A stretch of DNA of 64,000 nt, from assembly GCF_009674765.1 (NCBI RefSeq), contig NZ_WKKF01000007.1, positions 83,885 through 147,884 on the forward strand. The letters run 5' to 3'. Positions 20,624 through 30,202 of the stretch are shown piece by piece (within the stretch, counting starts at the first letter, position 1; every line of letters begins with the position of its first letter). Made by a program: the position numbers and the translations under genes. The notes under the pieces are model-generated. The model was not told the origin of the DNA. It searched no databases and worked only from the letters and a program-made list of their open reading frames with translations. Source of the DNA: Metabacillus idriensis. GTDB taxonomy: Bacteria; Bacillota; Bacilli; Bacillales; Bacillaceae.

Positions 20624-21262
20624 GTGAGTATAATCGAACTTAATAAAAGGCAGGAGCACATTCTGCAGATTGTAAAAGATAACGGACCAATTACCGGTGA
20701 ACATATTGCCGATCAGCTGAATTTAACAAGAGCGACTCTTCGGCCTGATCTCGCAATACTGACAATGGCCGGATATCTTGAAGCAAGACCTAGGGTTGGC
20801 TATTTTTACACAGGCAAAACAGGCGCAGGTCTTCTTTCAGATAAACTGAAAAAATTGCAGGTGAAAGATTTTCAGTCCATTCCGGTTGTAGTGAATGAGA
20901 ATGTATCTGTATATGATGCTATCGTTACTATGTTCCTTGAAGATGTCGGCACATTGTTTGTTGTAGATCAAGGGTCTATCCTAGTTGGTGTATTGTCCCG
21001 GAAAGATTTGCTCAGAGCAAGCATCGGAAAGCAGGAGCTTGCATCCATCCCTGTGAATATAATCATGACACGAATGCCGAATATTACTATGTGCAGGCGC
21101 GAGGATTACATCATGGATGTTGCGAAATTTTTAATAAACAAGCAAATTGACGCGATTCCAGTCATTAAAGAGACGGAAAAAGGCTTTGAAGTAACTGGAA
21201 GAATCACTAAAACAAATATGACGAAGATATTGGTCGGATTAGCTGAGAATGAAATCATCTAA
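20624..21262 (+). CDS. ccpN: Transcriptional repressor CcpN (gluconeogenesis)
   Basis: CcpN represses gapB and pckA, and the small RNA sr1 in B. subtilis, under glycolytic conditions. The 212-residue protein has an N-terminal winged helix-turn-helix ([20 protein letters not shown], then [18 protein letters not shown]) and two CBS domains (about 80-135 and 145-205). The start chosen is GTG at 20624, which reproduces the family N terminus ([10 protein letters not shown]); the ribosome binding site AAGG is very close to it, so an upstream ATG at 20603 cannot be excluded. A possible -10 TATAAT at 20543 lies in the leader. ppsR follows after 20 bases. Confidence 0.93.
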   Translation: MSIIELNKRQEHILQIVKDNGPITGEHIADQLNLTRATLRPDLAILTMAGYLEARPRVGYFYTGKTGAGLLSDKLKKLQVKDFQSIPVVVNENVSVYDAIVTMFLEDVGTLFVVDQGSILVGVLSRKDLLRASIGKQELASIPVNIIMTRMPNITMCRREDYIMDVAKFLINKQIDAIPVIKETEKGFEVTGRITKTNMTKILVGLAENEII

Positions 21263-21282
21263 CAAGGGGAGTGAGGAATAGT

Positions 21283-22095
21283 ATGAACAATCGCCATGTC
21301 TATGTTGTATCAGATTCTGTAGGCGAAACAGCTGAACTTGTTATAAAAGCAGCTATCAGCCAATTTAATGGAAATGCTGCGGACACAAAAATCAAACGAA
21401 TTCCTTACGTTGAAGATTTAGGCACAATAAAAGAAGTGGTGGCACTCGCTAAACTTGAGCAGGCAATTGTGTGCTTTACACTAGTCGTTCCTGAGCTTAG
21501 ACAGGGACTGATAGAAGAAGCGAATTCACAAGGAGTTGTCTATTATGATATTATCGGGCCATTAATAGACAAAATGGAATCTGCTTATGGGATTAATGCA
21601 AAATATGAACCTGGCAGAGTCCGTAAACTTGATGAAGATTACTTCAAAAAGGTAGAGGCCATTGAGTTTGCAGTTAAATACGATGACGGCCGTGATCCTC
21701 GCGGCATCATGAAAGCAGACATTATTCTCGTTGGTGTATCACGAACATCAAAAACACCGCTGTCCCAATATTTGGCCCACAAGCGGTTTAAAGTTGCGAA
21801 TGTGCCGATTGTTCCTGAAGTCGAACCTCCTGAGGAGCTATTTAAAGTTTCTCCTAAAAAATGCATCGGACTTAAAATCAGCCCTGATAAATTAAATGAC
21901 ATAAGAAAAGAACGATTAATCTCTCTGGGCCTTAATGATAAAGCTATTTATGCGAATATCGACAGAATCAAAGTGGAGCTTGAATACTTTGAAAAGGTTA
22001 TTGATAAGATCGGCTGTCAGGTAATCGATGTTTCCAATAAAGCAGTTGAGGAAACGGCAAACATGATCCAAAATATCATGAATGGGTATAACTGA
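21283..22095 (+). CDS. yqfL: PEP synthase / PPDK regulatory protein (YqfL, DUF299)
   Basis: This family comprises bifunctional kinase/pyrophosphorylases that switch PEP synthetase or pyruvate phosphate dikinase on and off. The 270-residue protein has the [14 protein letters not shown] terminus and the [20 protein letters not shown] motif with a P-loop-like GVSRTSKT. In B. subtilis the orthologue YqfL modulates CcpN activity, which fits the two genes being adjacent. The ATG at 21283 follows GGGGAGTGAGG; GTG at 21271 is in frame but lies too close to that site. Which target enzyme this organism has cannot be seen here. Confidence 0.92.
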   Translation: MNNRHVYVVSDSVGETAELVIKAAISQFNGNAADTKIKRIPYVEDLGTIKEVVALAKLEQAIVCFTLVVPELRQGLIEEANSQGVVYYDIIGPLIDKMESAYGINAKYEPGRVRKLDEDYFKKVEAIEFAVKYDDGRDPRGIMKADIILVGVSRTSKTPLSQYLAHKRFKVANVPIVPEVEPPEELFKVSPKKCIGLKISPDKLNDIRKERLISLGLNDKAIYANIDRIKVELEYFEKVIDKIGCQVIDVSNKAVEETANMIQNIMNGYN

Positions 22096-22115
22096 AGATC
22101 AGCGCAAAAATATTG

Positions 22116-22146
22116 AACTCAGAGAAGCAGAAGCTCTGAGTTTTAT
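22116..22146 (+). terminator. Terminator after yqfL
   Basis: A 9-bp stem (AACTCAGAG / CTCTGAGTT) is followed by a short T/A run. Confidence 0.75.
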
Positions 22147-22147
22147 A

Positions 22148-22432
22148 TATGTCCTTGGCCCTGTTCTTGCTAAAGCAAAAATAAAGTACTATGTCCTGAA
22201 ATTAACAAATTAAGTTCGTGAAAAAGAATGGAAAATTTAAAGACTTTGTATTATAATAAAAAATTGTGATAAAATTACTTATTTTAGGTTTAGACTTGAC
22301 CAAGAACGAATAAACTATTTATTGTGATCTGTCAAGTGAAGCAATAAAAAATAATTCGACAAATCCAGTCTCGTTTTCCATGTAATCTTTTCTAAAAGGT
22401 TAAGAAGGAATCTATCGGAGTGATGTAGAATA
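22148..22432 (+). other. Intergenic region before yqxD
   Basis: This A+T-rich stretch of about 285 bases holds no gene or recognised repeat. It presumably contains the promoter of the yqxD-dnaG-sigA operon: candidates are TTGTAT and TAAAAT around 22247-22276 (18-base spacing) and a TTGACC near 22297, neither convincing. Confidence 0.4.
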
Positions 22433-22906
22433 GTGAAAGATGACGAAAAAAAGATGCAGATAATTGTCGATGCAGATGCATGCCCTGTAAAGCAGGAGAT
22501 TGCTGACCTTGCTGCCCATTACCAGATCAATGTCCTGTTTGTTGCTTCTTACAATCACAAAACATCAAATACATACGGATATGACTGGGTCTATGTGGAC
22601 ACCGGCAAAGAATCTGCTGATTTATACATCGTTAATCACTCTTACCGTGATGATCTCGTTGTGACGCAGGATATTGGTCTTGCGGGTCTTTTGCTGAAAA
22701 AAGGGGTTATAGTTATGACACCCCGGGGTAAACAGTATACAGAAGAAAATATTGAACTGGCGCTTGAGTTCAGGTATCTTTCTGCGAAAGAACGCAGAGG
22801 CGGAAAGCATACAAAAGGCCCTAAAAAGTTTACCCAGTCAGACAGAGACAGTTTTATTTTCACACTGGAAAAGATTTTGTCGAAAGATGCAGGAATTAGT
22901 GGTTAA
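22433..22906 (+). CDS. yqxD: UPF0178 (DUF188) protein YqxD
   Basis: YqxD belongs to the DUF188/YaiI family, a PIN-like fold of unknown function. The 157-residue product shows [14 protein letters not shown] at the N terminus, the [15 protein letters not shown] motif (about residues 78-92) and the [16 protein letters not shown] stretch. GTG at 22433 has a CGGAGTGATG site nine bases upstream; ATG at 22454 would give a shorter form closer to other family members. It heads the dnaG-sigA operon as in B. subtilis. Confidence 0.88.
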   Translation: MKDDEKKMQIIVDADACPVKQEIADLAAHYQINVLFVASYNHKTSNTYGYDWVYVDTGKESADLYIVNHSYRDDLVVTQDIGLAGLLLKKGVIVMTPRGKQYTEENIELALEFRYLSAKERRGGKHTKGPKKFTQSDRDSFIFTLEKILSKDAGISG

Positions 22907-22938
22907 ATCGCGAATATTTGTATCACGGAGTTGTTGGT

Positions 22939-24747
22939 ATGGGAAATCGAATTCCCGATGAAATAATCGATAAAATTCAGCAATCGGCAGACATCGTGGA
23001 TGTTGTCAGTGAATATGTTCAATTAAAGAAGCAGGGAAGAAATCATTTTGGGCTATGTCCATTTCATGGCGAAAAATCACCATCGTTCTCCGTTTCACAT
23101 GATAAGCAGATCTATCATTGCTTTGGATGTGGCGCCGGCGGGAACGTCTTTTCATTCTTAATGCAAATTGAAGGCTATTCATTTGTTGAAGCAGCTTCGG
23201 CACTTGCTGACAAACTGCATATTGATCTTCCGGATCAGCTTAATGCCGTTCAGCAAAAAGATGCAAACAGCGATGATGAAAAAATGATTGAAGCACATGA
23301 ACTGCTGAAGAAGTTTTATCATCATTTGCTTGTAAACACTAAAGAAGGGCAAGCTGCCTTCGATTATTTAACAGCAAGAGGGTTTGCCAAAGAAACAATT
23401 GAACAGTTTGAAATTGGCTATGCGCTTGATTCCTGGGATTTCGTTGCCAAGTTTTTAACAAAACGGGGCTACGATCAGCAAATGATGGAAAAAGCCGGTC
23501 TGCTTGTTAAGAAAAGTTCCTCTGATGGGTATCTGGACCGTTTTCGCAATCGGATCATGTTTCCTATCCTGGATCATACAGGCCGTACCATTGCCTTTTC
23601 AGGAAGGGTGCTCGGAAAAGAACAGCCCAAATTTCTCAACAGCCCTGAAACACCTATCTTTAACAAAAGCAAAATTCTTTATAATTTTCATCAAGCAAGA
23701 GTACATATACGCAAAAATCAGCAAGTTGTTTTATTTGAAGGTTTTGCCGATGTTATTTCCGCTGTCCGTTCAGATGTGCAGCATTCGATTGCAACGATGG
23801 GCACATCACTGACAGAGGCTCAGGCAAAAATCATCAAAAGAAACGCAGGAGATGTTATAATCTGTTTTGACTCTGATTCTGCAGGACTTGAAGCGACATT
23901 AAGAGCATCTAAAACACTTGCTGCTGCCGGCTGCAAAATGAGAGTTGCCGCGCTGCCTGATGGAACAGACCCTGATGACTACATCCGGACATTTGGTGCA
24001 GAAAAGTTCAAAAAAGATGTAATAGGGGCAAGCATTACGTTAATGGCATTTAAAATGCAGGTTTTCCGCAAAGGAAAAAATCTTCAGGATGAAGGACAAC
24101 GGCTGCAGTATATAGAAGACATACTGAAAGAACTCAGCCTGCTTGAGAATCCAGTAGAAATCGAAATGTATTTAAAACAGCTGTCTGGAGAATTTTCATT
24201 ATCAATGGATGTTTTAAAGAGTCAAATGCAGGACAAAAGATCCGGCCAAAAGCCTGAACGAAAAAAGGAGCAGCAGAAGAGTGCCCCTGTCCAGCATGCG
24301 ATGAAGCCAAAGCAAAAACGTCTTTTGCCGGCATTTCATAATGCTGAAAGACTCCTTATAGCGCATATGCTGCGAAATAAGGACATTGCACAAAAAGTGC
24401 TTGACCGTCTTGGACTTCAGTTCAATATAGAAGAGCACAGAGCGATTATAACTTACTTATATGCTTATTACGAAGAAGGAAATGAGGCAAGTGTCAGCTC
24501 GTTCCTGAGAAAACTGCCGGACAATCAGCTTCACCAGTTTGTTTCAGATATAGCCATGCTCTCGGTAAATGAAGAAATATCCGAGCGGGAGCTGTCAGAT
24601 TATATCAAACAGGTGTTGAATCACCAAAATTGGTTAATGATAAAAGAAAAAGAAGCTGAAAAGCATGAAGCAGAGCGCCAGAAGGATTTTGTCAAAGCTG
24701 CCAATATCGCTATGGAAGTCATAAGACTTAAGCGCGATCTTAAATGA
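22939..24747 (+). CDS. dnaG: DNA primase
   Basis: DnaG makes RNA primers for DNA replication at the fork. The 602-residue protein has an N-terminal zinc-binding domain ([13 protein letters not shown] and [14 protein letters not shown], about 40-65), the TOPRIM core with [16 protein letters not shown] and ICFDSDSAG (about 260-320), and a C-terminal helicase-binding domain. The ATG at 22939 gives the usual [10 protein letters not shown] start; an in-frame TTG at 22918 precedes it. sigA follows 117 bases later, completing the gram-positive type macromolecular synthesis operon without rpsU. Confidence 0.97.
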   Translation: MGNRIPDEIIDKIQQSADIVDVVSEYVQLKKQGRNHFGLCPFHGEKSPSFSVSHDKQIYHCFGCGAGGNVFSFLMQIEGYSFVEAASALADKLHIDLPDQLNAVQQKDANSDDEKMIEAHELLKKFYHHLLVNTKEGQAAFDYLTARGFAKETIEQFEIGYALDSWDFVAKFLTKRGYDQQMMEKAGLLVKKSSSDGYLDRFRNRIMFPILDHTGRTIAFSGRVLGKEQPKFLNSPETPIFNKSKILYNFHQARVHIRKNQQVVLFEGFADVISAVRSDVQHSIATMGTSLTEAQAKIIKRNAGDVIICFDSDSAGLEATLRASKTLAAAGCKMRVAALPDGTDPDDYIRTFGAEKFKKDVIGASITLMAFKMQVFRKGKNLQDEGQRLQYIEDILKELSLLENPVEIEMYLKQLSGEFSLSMDVLKSQMQDKRSGQKPERKKEQQKSAPVQHAMKPKQKRLLPAFHNAERLLIAHMLRNKDIAQKVLDRLGLQFNIEEHRAIITYLYAYYEEGNEASVSSFLRKLPDNQLHQFVSDIAMLSVNEEISERELSDYIKQVLNHQNWLMIKEKEAEKHEAERQKDFVKAANIAMEVIRLKRDLK

Positions 24748-24864
24748 AGGCAGATGTTTGACTTGCGCAAAACACAGAGATTCATTGCGGCTAATCGGTT
24801 TCAACTATCAATTAGCACATTCACATAAAGCATTAATTGCAAGAGTTTGGAAGGAGGGGATCCA

Positions 24865-25977
24865 ATGGCTGATAAACAAACCCATGATTCTGAATTGACA
24901 TTGGAACAAGCAAAAGACCAATTAACAGAAATCGGAAAAAAACGTGGAGTTTTAACATACGAAGAGATTGCTGAGCGCATGTCGGGCTTCGAAATTGAAT
25001 CAGACCAAATGGATGAGTATTATGAGTACCTTGGCGAGCAGGGCGTTGAATTAGTAGGTGATAATGAATCGACCGATGATCCTAATATACAGCAGCTTGC
25101 AAAGGAAGAAGAATTTGATTTAAATGACCTAAGTGTGCCTCCAGGTGTTAAGATTAATGATCCTGTGCGTATGTATCTGAAAGAAATAGGCCGGGTTGAT
25201 CTTTTAACTGCAGATGAAGAAATTAAGCTTGCAAACCGCATTGAAGAAGGCGATGAAGAAGCGAAGAGAAGACTTGCAGAGGCCAACCTTCGTCTTGTTG
25301 TAAGTATCGCGAAAAGATATGTAGGACGCGGAATGCTGTTTTTAGATCTTATCCAGGAAGGCAATATGGGCCTAATGAAAGCTGTAGAGAAGTTCGACTA
25401 CCGCAAAGGCTTTAAATTCAGTACCTATGCTACATGGTGGATTCGTCAGGCTATTACAAGAGCAATAGCTGATCAGGCCAGAACCATTCGTATACCTGTA
25501 CACATGGTTGAGACAATCAATAAATTGATTCGTGTGCAGCGTCAGCTTCTTCAAGATTTAGGCAGAGAACCATCTCCTGAAGAAATTGCAGAAGATATGG
25601 ACCTGACTCCTGATAAAGTAAGAGAGATATTAAAAATCGCACAAGAACCTGTGTCTCTTGAAACACCGATTGGTGAAGAAGATGATTCACATCTTGGAGA
25701 TTTTATTGAGGATCAAGATGCAACTTCTCCTTCCGAACATGCGGCTTATGAGCTGTTAAAAGAACAGCTTGAAGATGTGCTGGATACACTGACAGACCGC
25801 GAGGAAAACGTGCTTCGTCTTCGTTTTGGGCTGGATGACGGCCGTACAAGAACACTTGAAGAAGTAGGTAAAGTGTTTGGCGTTACAAGAGAGCGCATCC
25901 GTCAAATTGAAGCAAAGGCACTCCGCAAGCTTCGTCACCCAAGCAGAAGCAAACGATTAAAAGATTTCTTAGAATAG
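24865..25977 (+). CDS. sigA: RNA polymerase primary sigma factor SigA
   Basis: SigA directs housekeeping transcription. The 370-residue protein has region 1.1 at the N terminus, region 1.2 ([20 protein letters not shown]), region 2 with [16 protein letters not shown] and the -10 recognition helix in [20 protein letters not shown], region 3, and region 4.2 with [20 protein letters not shown]. The ATG at 24865 follows GGAAGGAGGGG. An in-frame start at 24847 would place the ribosome binding site inside the coding region. A terminator follows the stop. Confidence 0.98.
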   Translation: MADKQTHDSELTLEQAKDQLTEIGKKRGVLTYEEIAERMSGFEIESDQMDEYYEYLGEQGVELVGDNESTDDPNIQQLAKEEEFDLNDLSVPPGVKINDPVRMYLKEIGRVDLLTADEEIKLANRIEEGDEEAKRRLAEANLRLVVSIAKRYVGRGMLFLDLIQEGNMGLMKAVEKFDYRKGFKFSTYATWWIRQAITRAIADQARTIRIPVHMVETINKLIRVQRQLLQDLGREPSPEEIAEDMDLTPDKVREILKIAQEPVSLETPIGEEDDSHLGDFIEDQDATSPSEHAAYELLKEQLEDVLDTLTDREENVLRLRFGLDDGRTRTLEEVGKVFGVTRERIRQIEAKALRKLRHPSRSKRLKDFLE

Positions 25978-26007
25978 AAAGCGGACTTTAGTTCGCTTTT
26001 TTTTTTT
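25978..26007 (+). terminator. Rho-independent terminator after sigA
   Basis: An 8-bp stem (AAGCGGAC / GTTCGCTT, one G-U) with a TTTA loop is followed by a long T run. Confidence 0.9.
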
Positions 26008-26296
26008 CGTTTTTTTATAAATTTTTTTTGACAGCGGTAACAATAAATTTCATTATTACATCTTCTTTTCATTTATTTTACTTAATTGTTATTTAATTTG
26101 CAAATCACCCTCAGAAAATTTTACGCCTTCATAAGCGCTTTTTACCTCTGGAATTTGACAGATCATTCCTTTATCCTGAAGGAAAAATCCTTGTAATTAC
26201 TGGCAAATTCATCAAAATGTCATTTTCATGAAGCAGCCATTTTAAAATGAAGCAGTACAGAAAAATATTTTTTAATTAAATATAAAATTTAAAAAG
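26008..26296 (+). other. A+T-rich intergenic region between sigA and acyl-CoA dehydrogenase
   Basis: About 290 bases with no open frame of note, no hairpin repeat and no match to the repeat families seen elsewhere in the window. The 3' end leads into the promoter and cre site of the next gene. Confidence 0.6.
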
Positions 26297-26346
26297 TTGT
26301 GAAAACAGAGTGTTACACTTTATAATTTAAAATGTAAGCGTATTCA
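26297..26346 (+). promoter_or_regulatory. Sigma-A promoter with CcpA (cre) site
   Basis: TTGTGA at 26297-26302 and TATAAT at 26321-26326 are 18 bases apart. Just downstream, at 26332-26346, ATGTAAGCGTATTCA fits the degenerate cre consensus WTGNAANCGNWNNCA at every position. A cre centred near +6 would let CcpA block transcription when glucose is available. CcpA control of fatty-acid oxidation genes is known in B. subtilis. Confidence 0.65.
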
Positions 26347-26361
26347 AAACGGAGGGATAAA

Positions 26362-27501
26362 ATGAATTTTGAACTATCACAAGAACAGCGCATGATTCAG
26401 AAAACCATCAAAGAGTTTGCAGAAGAAGTTGTTGAACCAGGGGCATATGAAAGAGACAAAACTAAGCAATTTCCAGCAGAAATCTTTCAGCAGCTCGGTG
26501 AAATGGGAATGCTTGGACTGCCGTTTTCAGAAGAATACGGAGGAAGCGGCGCAGATACAATCAGTTTCGCAATTGTAACGGAAGAACTCAGCAAAGCGTG
26601 CGGTTCAACCGGAATTACATACTCCGCCCATATTTCATTAGGCGGAGCTCCTATTAATATGTTTGGAACAGAAGAGCAAAAAAGAAAGTATCTTTCAAGA
26701 ATCTGCTCAGGTGAGTCTATGGGTGCCTTTGGACTGACTGAACCAAATGCAGGATCAGATGCAGGAGGCACTCAGACCGAAGCTGTGCTGCAAGATGGCC
26801 AGTTTACGATAAATGGAAATAAGTGCTACATTACAAATGCCTCCTACGCAAAGTTTCTGGCTTTGACGGCCATCACGGATCGCAAAGAAGGAAAAAAAGA
26901 GATAAGCGCATTAATTGTTCCTACTGATGCACCGGGGTTCAAGGTGATTGATAATTATGAAAAAATGGGATTGAATGCATCGAATACGACAGAATTGATA
27001 CTTGAAGATGTTGTTGTTCCTGAAGAAAATCTTCTTGGTAAAAGAGGGCATGGCTTCAGGCAGTTTCTCATGACTTTAGACGGAGGAAGAATTGGAATTG
27101 GCGCTATGGCAGTCGGAATCGCACAGGCAGCTTTTGAAAGAGCGTTAGCTTATTCAAAAGAAAGAAAGCAATTCGGAAAAACATTAAGTGAATTCCAGGC
27201 GATCCAATTTAAACTTGCCGACATGGCCATGAAAATTGATTTAGCACGTACAATGGTTTATAAAGCAGCCTGGTTAAAGGATCAGGGAAAACCATTTACG
27301 AAGGAAGCTTCTTTTTGCAAGCTGTTTGCATCCGAAATGTGTACAGAAGTGACAAATCAGGCCATTCAAATTCACGGCGGCTATGGCTACATGAAAGAAT
27401 ATCATGTTGAACGATATCTGCGAGATGCTAAATTGCTTGAAATCGGCGAAGGCACAAGCGAAGTTCAGCGGATGGTTATTGCAAGACTTATTGGCTGCTG
27501 A
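26362..27501 (+). CDS. Acyl-CoA dehydrogenase
   Basis: The product (379 residues) is a flavin-dependent acyl-CoA dehydrogenase, which introduces the alpha,beta double bond of acyl-CoA and passes electrons to ETF. It has the FAD/substrate motifs AFGLTEPNAGSDAGG (about 128-142) and CYITNASYA, the QFGKTLSEFQAIQFKLADM stretch, and the C-terminal signature QIHGGYGYMKEY and LLEIGEGTSEVQRM, where the glutamate is the likely catalytic base. It most resembles short-chain or branched-chain types, but chain length cannot be told. The ATG at 26362 follows ACGGAGGG. It is a lone gene between sigA and cccA, under a probable CcpA site. Confidence 0.93.
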   Translation: MNFELSQEQRMIQKTIKEFAEEVVEPGAYERDKTKQFPAEIFQQLGEMGMLGLPFSEEYGGSGADTISFAIVTEELSKACGSTGITYSAHISLGGAPINMFGTEEQKRKYLSRICSGESMGAFGLTEPNAGSDAGGTQTEAVLQDGQFTINGNKCYITNASYAKFLALTAITDRKEGKKEISALIVPTDAPGFKVIDNYEKMGLNASNTTELILEDVVVPEENLLGKRGHGFRQFLMTLDGGRIGIGAMAVGIAQAAFERALAYSKERKQFGKTLSEFQAIQFKLADMAMKIDLARTMVYKAAWLKDQGKPFTKEASFCKLFASEMCTEVTNQAIQIHGGYGYMKEYHVERYLRDAKLLEIGEGTSEVQRMVIARLIGC

Positions 27502-27503
27502 CG

Positions 27504-27657
27504 AATAAGAAAAGCGCAAGCGCCCGTTTAGCGCAGGCAGACAGATAAGGATCCAAAAGTATTGGCGCTTTTTGCCAATACTTTCGGATCCGTTCTGGCC
27601 GAGGAGCCTGAGCGATTCCGCTCGCCATCGAAGCGCAAAATTTTATACCTTCTTATC
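27504..27657 (+). repeat. Hairpin-carrying intergenic repeat, family A copy 2
   Basis: The element begins two bases after the acyl-CoA dehydrogenase stop (AATAAGAAAAGCGCAAGCGC) and ends TTTTATACCTTCTTATC. It is the same strand as that gene and lies before its terminator, so it is transcribed as 3' UTR. The core hairpin at 27549-27591 has arms CCAAAAGTATTGGC and GCCAATACTTTCGG, flanked by GGATCC on both sides; these arms differ from those of copy 1 while the loop GCTTTTT is the same. A second inverted repeat pairs GGCGAGCGG-type sequence with CGATTCCGC. Confidence 0.87.
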
Positions 27658-27670
27658 ACTTGAAAACAGG

Positions 27671-27699
27671 AACTTCATCTTAATTGATGAAGTTTTTTT
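27671..27699 (+). terminator. Terminator downstream of acyl-CoA dehydrogenase and its repeat
   Basis: A 9-bp perfect stem (AACTTCATC / GATGAAGTT) with a TTAATT loop is followed by a T run. Confidence 0.88.
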
Positions 27700-27740
27700 G
27701 ACTAATTTTTGAAAAATAGCCCAACTTATACAATAAGTCT

Positions 27741-27768
27741 TTTACTTCCACAAATTTTAAAGTAAAAT
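27741..27768 (+). promoter_or_regulatory. Candidate promoter of cccA
   Basis: TTTACT at 27741-27746 and TAAAAT at 27763-27768, 16 bases apart (or TTTTAC with 17). It is the only reasonable sigma-A match before cccA. Confidence 0.5.
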
Positions 27769-27831
27769 AGAGATTGTTTAAATCTATCGTTTACCTGCAT
27801 TTCAAGATTTTTACATAGGGGAGGTTACATA

Positions 27832-28194
27832 ATGAATCGCAATCCACTAATTCCATTTGCTTTAGTTGCCGTAATCGGAATCGGCCTTATGTTTTTCTTA
27901 TCTATTAAAGGGCTCGGCGATATGAAAGAAATGGCTGGAGAAGGAAAAGAGGAAGATAAATCGGGAGAAGTTGCAAACGCTTCACCAGAGGAAATCTACA
28001 AGCAAAGCTGTGTTTCTTGTCATGGCGAGAATTACGAAGGCGGTGCCGGTCCTGCTCTTAAAGGGGCTGGGGACAGGCTCGGCGTTGACGGAATTAAAGA
28101 AACGATTAAAAATGGCCGCGGAAACATGCCGGCTGGGTTAGTTCCTGATGAAAAACTGGACGAGATGGCAGAATGGGTTTCTAAAATCAAATAG
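27832..28194 (+). CDS. cccA: Membrane-anchored cytochrome c550
   Basis: CccA is a small c-type cytochrome held in the membrane by an N-terminal helix, carrying electrons on the outer face toward cytochrome oxidase. The 120-residue protein has a membrane segment (PFALVAVIGIGLMFFL, about 7-23), an acidic linker, the heme attachment motif CVSCH at about residue 60, and the axial methionine in GNMPAGL. The ATG at 27832 follows GGGGAGG. Length and layout equal the B. subtilis protein. The gene stands between two terminators. Confidence 0.94.
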   Translation: MNRNPLIPFALVAVIGIGLMFFLSIKGLGDMKEMAGEGKEEDKSGEVANASPEEIYKQSCVSCHGENYEGGAGPALKGAGDRLGVDGIKETIKNGRGNMPAGLVPDEKLDEMAEWVSKIK

Positions 28195-28240
28195 TTTTTC
28201 ACGAAAGAAACTTAAATATGAATCGTTTTATTAAACGAAA

Positions 28241-28276
28241 AGAAAAGTCCTTTGCATCTGCGGAGGACTTTTCTTA
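28241..28276 (+). terminator. Terminator after cccA
   Basis: An 11-bp stem (AGAAAAGTCCT / AGGACTTTTCT, 28241-28251 and 28263-28273) flanks a loop of 11 bases. Confidence 0.8.
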
Positions 28277-28325
28277 TTATATAGAGAGATCGAATTAAAA
28301 GTACATAAGAATGTGGTGGTTTAGA

Positions 28326-29039
28326 ATGAATGAAGTTAATTTATCAAATAGGCTAAAAACTGTGGCTGATTATATACCAAAGAATGCTGTGCTGGCAGAC
28401 ATCGGCTCTGATCATGCTTACTTGCCCTGCTACGCCCTTTTAAACGGCTTGGCAGCATCGGCTGTTGCTGGGGAAGTCGTTCAGGGGCCGTTTCAGTCTG
28501 CCAAGAAGCAAGTCCAAAAAAGCGGACTTGAGGATGTCATATCGGTTCGTTTAGGAAGCGGGCTTGATGTCATTGATCCTAATGAAGTAACGTGCATCAC
28601 AATTGCGGGAATGGGCGGAGCATTAATAGAAAAAATCCTTGAAGCTGGAAAAGAAAAATTATCTGGTGTTCAGAGGCTGATTCTTCAGCCCAACATTCAT
28701 GCACATCATGTAAGAAGATGGCTGCTTGACAACGGCTGGGAACTGATAAATGAAGAAATATTGGAAGAAGACGGAAAGATCTATGAGATTCTTATTGCAG
28801 AAAAGGGTGAACCAAAAGCTCCATATCAGCATATTTCCCTGCAAAAAGGCTTGCTTGTCGGTCCTTTTTTGATGAAGGAGAAAACAGAACCGTTCATTAA
28901 GAAATGGACGCAGGAAATTGAGCATAACAGACGGATTTTAACTAGTATAGAAAGTGCGGCACTTAGCCCAGGGAATGAAGCAAAGAAGAAAGAGCTGAAT
29001 GATTTGATTGAAATGCTTGAGGAGGTTACAAGGAAATGA
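28326..29039 (+). CDS. trmK: tRNA (adenine22-N1)-methyltransferase TrmK
   Basis: TrmK forms m1A at position 22 of tRNA in the cytoplasm. The 237-residue protein has an N-terminal Rossmann SAM-binding domain with ADIGSDHAYLPCY (about 24-36) and ITIAGMGGALI, followed by LILQPNIHAHHVRRWL and a C-terminal coiled-coil helix. The ATG at 28326 follows GTGGTGG; an in-frame ATG at 28311 would place five extra residues ahead of the family N terminus. yqfO overlaps its stop by four bases. Confidence 0.94.
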   Translation: MNEVNLSNRLKTVADYIPKNAVLADIGSDHAYLPCYALLNGLAASAVAGEVVQGPFQSAKKQVQKSGLEDVISVRLGSGLDVIDPNEVTCITIAGMGGALIEKILEAGKEKLSGVQRLILQPNIHAHHVRRWLLDNGWELINEEILEEDGKIYEILIAEKGEPKAPYQHISLQKGLLVGPFLMKEKTEPFIKKWTQEIEHNRRILTSIESAALSPGNEAKKKELNDLIEMLEEVTRK

Positions 29040-30157
29040 GCAAAATACCTAACGGCTTTGAAATCATCCAATTGTTCGAATCGTTTTCGAAAAAAGAATA
29101 TGCCATGGAAGGCGATAAGATTGGCCTGCAAATAGGAACTTTGAATAAACCTATTCATGGCGTGTTAATCGCCCTCGATGTTCTGGGTGAAGTAGTTGAT
29201 GAAGCAATCGAAAAAAATGCGAATTTAATTATCGCTCATCATCCGCCAATATTCCGTCCTCTTAAAAACCTGGCGACAGATCAGCCGGGGGGCGCACTGC
29301 TTGAAAAATGCATTAAACATGACATCGCTGTTTACGCAGCACATACCAATTTAGATGTTGCTGCAGGCGGTGTGAATGATTTACTTGCAGAAGCTCTCCA
29401 GCTAACAGACACAGAGGTCCTTGTTGACACCTATCAGGAGGAAATGAAGAAGCTGGCCGTCTATGTACCAAAAGATCACGCGGACGATCTCAGGGCTGTT
29501 CTGGGGCAATCAGGTGCAGGCCATATTGGCATGTACAGTCATTGTACATTCTCATCAAATGGAACTGGAAGCTTTCTTCCTCTTGATGGAACAGATCCTT
29601 ATATAGGCCAATCAGGAAAAATTGAGTTTGTAGAAGAAGAGAGAATTGAAACAATCATTCCGGCAAGTAAGCAGCGGAAGATTGTTTCCGCTATGCTGAA
29701 AGCTCACCCTTACGAGGAACCTGCATTTGATCTTTTTCCAGTTGAAGGGCAGAACAAACCTTTAGGTTTAGGACGCTTAGGCTTGCTTGAGAACGACATG
29801 ACATTGTCTGAATTTGCAGAGCATGTGAAAGAGAAGCTTGATGTTCCATGTGTAAGAATGGTAGGGAATAAGGATGCAAAGATACGAAAAGTTGCTGTGC
29901 TCGGAGGGGACGGAAATAAATACATCCACCAGGCAAAACGCAAGGGAGCCGATGTCTATGTTACCGGGGACCTTTATTATCATGTAGCTCATGATGCCAT
30001 GATGATGGGCTTAAATGTGATTGATCCGGGTCACAATGTAGAGAAAGTCATGAAAAAAGGGGTAACAGATCTGCTGCTTTCTATGTGTGAAGAAAAGAAA
30101 TTTGAGGTCAGTATCTTCCCTTCGGAAATTCATACAGATCCATTTACATTTGTTTAA
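29036..30157 (+). CDS. yqfO: NIF3-family dinuclear-metal protein YqfO
   Basis: YqfO belongs to the NIF3/DUF34 family, sometimes named GTP cyclohydrolase I type 2 homologue; its true activity is uncertain. The 373-residue protein has metal-binding motifs IIAHHPPIF and YAAHTNLDVAAGG in the N-terminal half, the middle PII-like insert typical of the Bacillus form (about 125-235), and GADVYVTGDLYYHVAHDA plus DPGHNVEK in the C-terminal half. The ATG overlaps the trmK stop (ATGA), so translation is coupled. Confidence 0.93.
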   Translation: MSKIPNGFEIIQLFESFSKKEYAMEGDKIGLQIGTLNKPIHGVLIALDVLGEVVDEAIEKNANLIIAHHPPIFRPLKNLATDQPGGALLEKCIKHDIAVYAAHTNLDVAAGGVNDLLAEALQLTDTEVLVDTYQEEMKKLAVYVPKDHADDLRAVLGQSGAGHIGMYSHCTFSSNGTGSFLPLDGTDPYIGQSGKIEFVEEERIETIIPASKQRKIVSAMLKAHPYEEPAFDLFPVEGQNKPLGLGRLGLLENDMTLSEFAEHVKEKLDVPCVRMVGNKDAKIRKVAVLGGDGNKYIHQAKRKGADVYVTGDLYYHVAHDAMMMGLNVIDPGHNVEKVMKKGVTDLLLSMCEEKKFEVSIFPSEIHTDPFTFV

Positions 30158-30160
30158 CAT

Positions 30161-30195
30161 AAAAAACCGCTGGAGTTGATTACCAGCGGTTTTGT
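30161..30195. terminator. Bidirectional terminator between yqfO and ispH
   Basis: An 11-bp stem (AAAACCGCTGG / CCAGCGGTTTT) has A residues on the left and T residues on the right, so it can end transcription from both convergent genes. Confidence 0.85.
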
Positions 30196-30202
30196 TTGAG
30201 CT

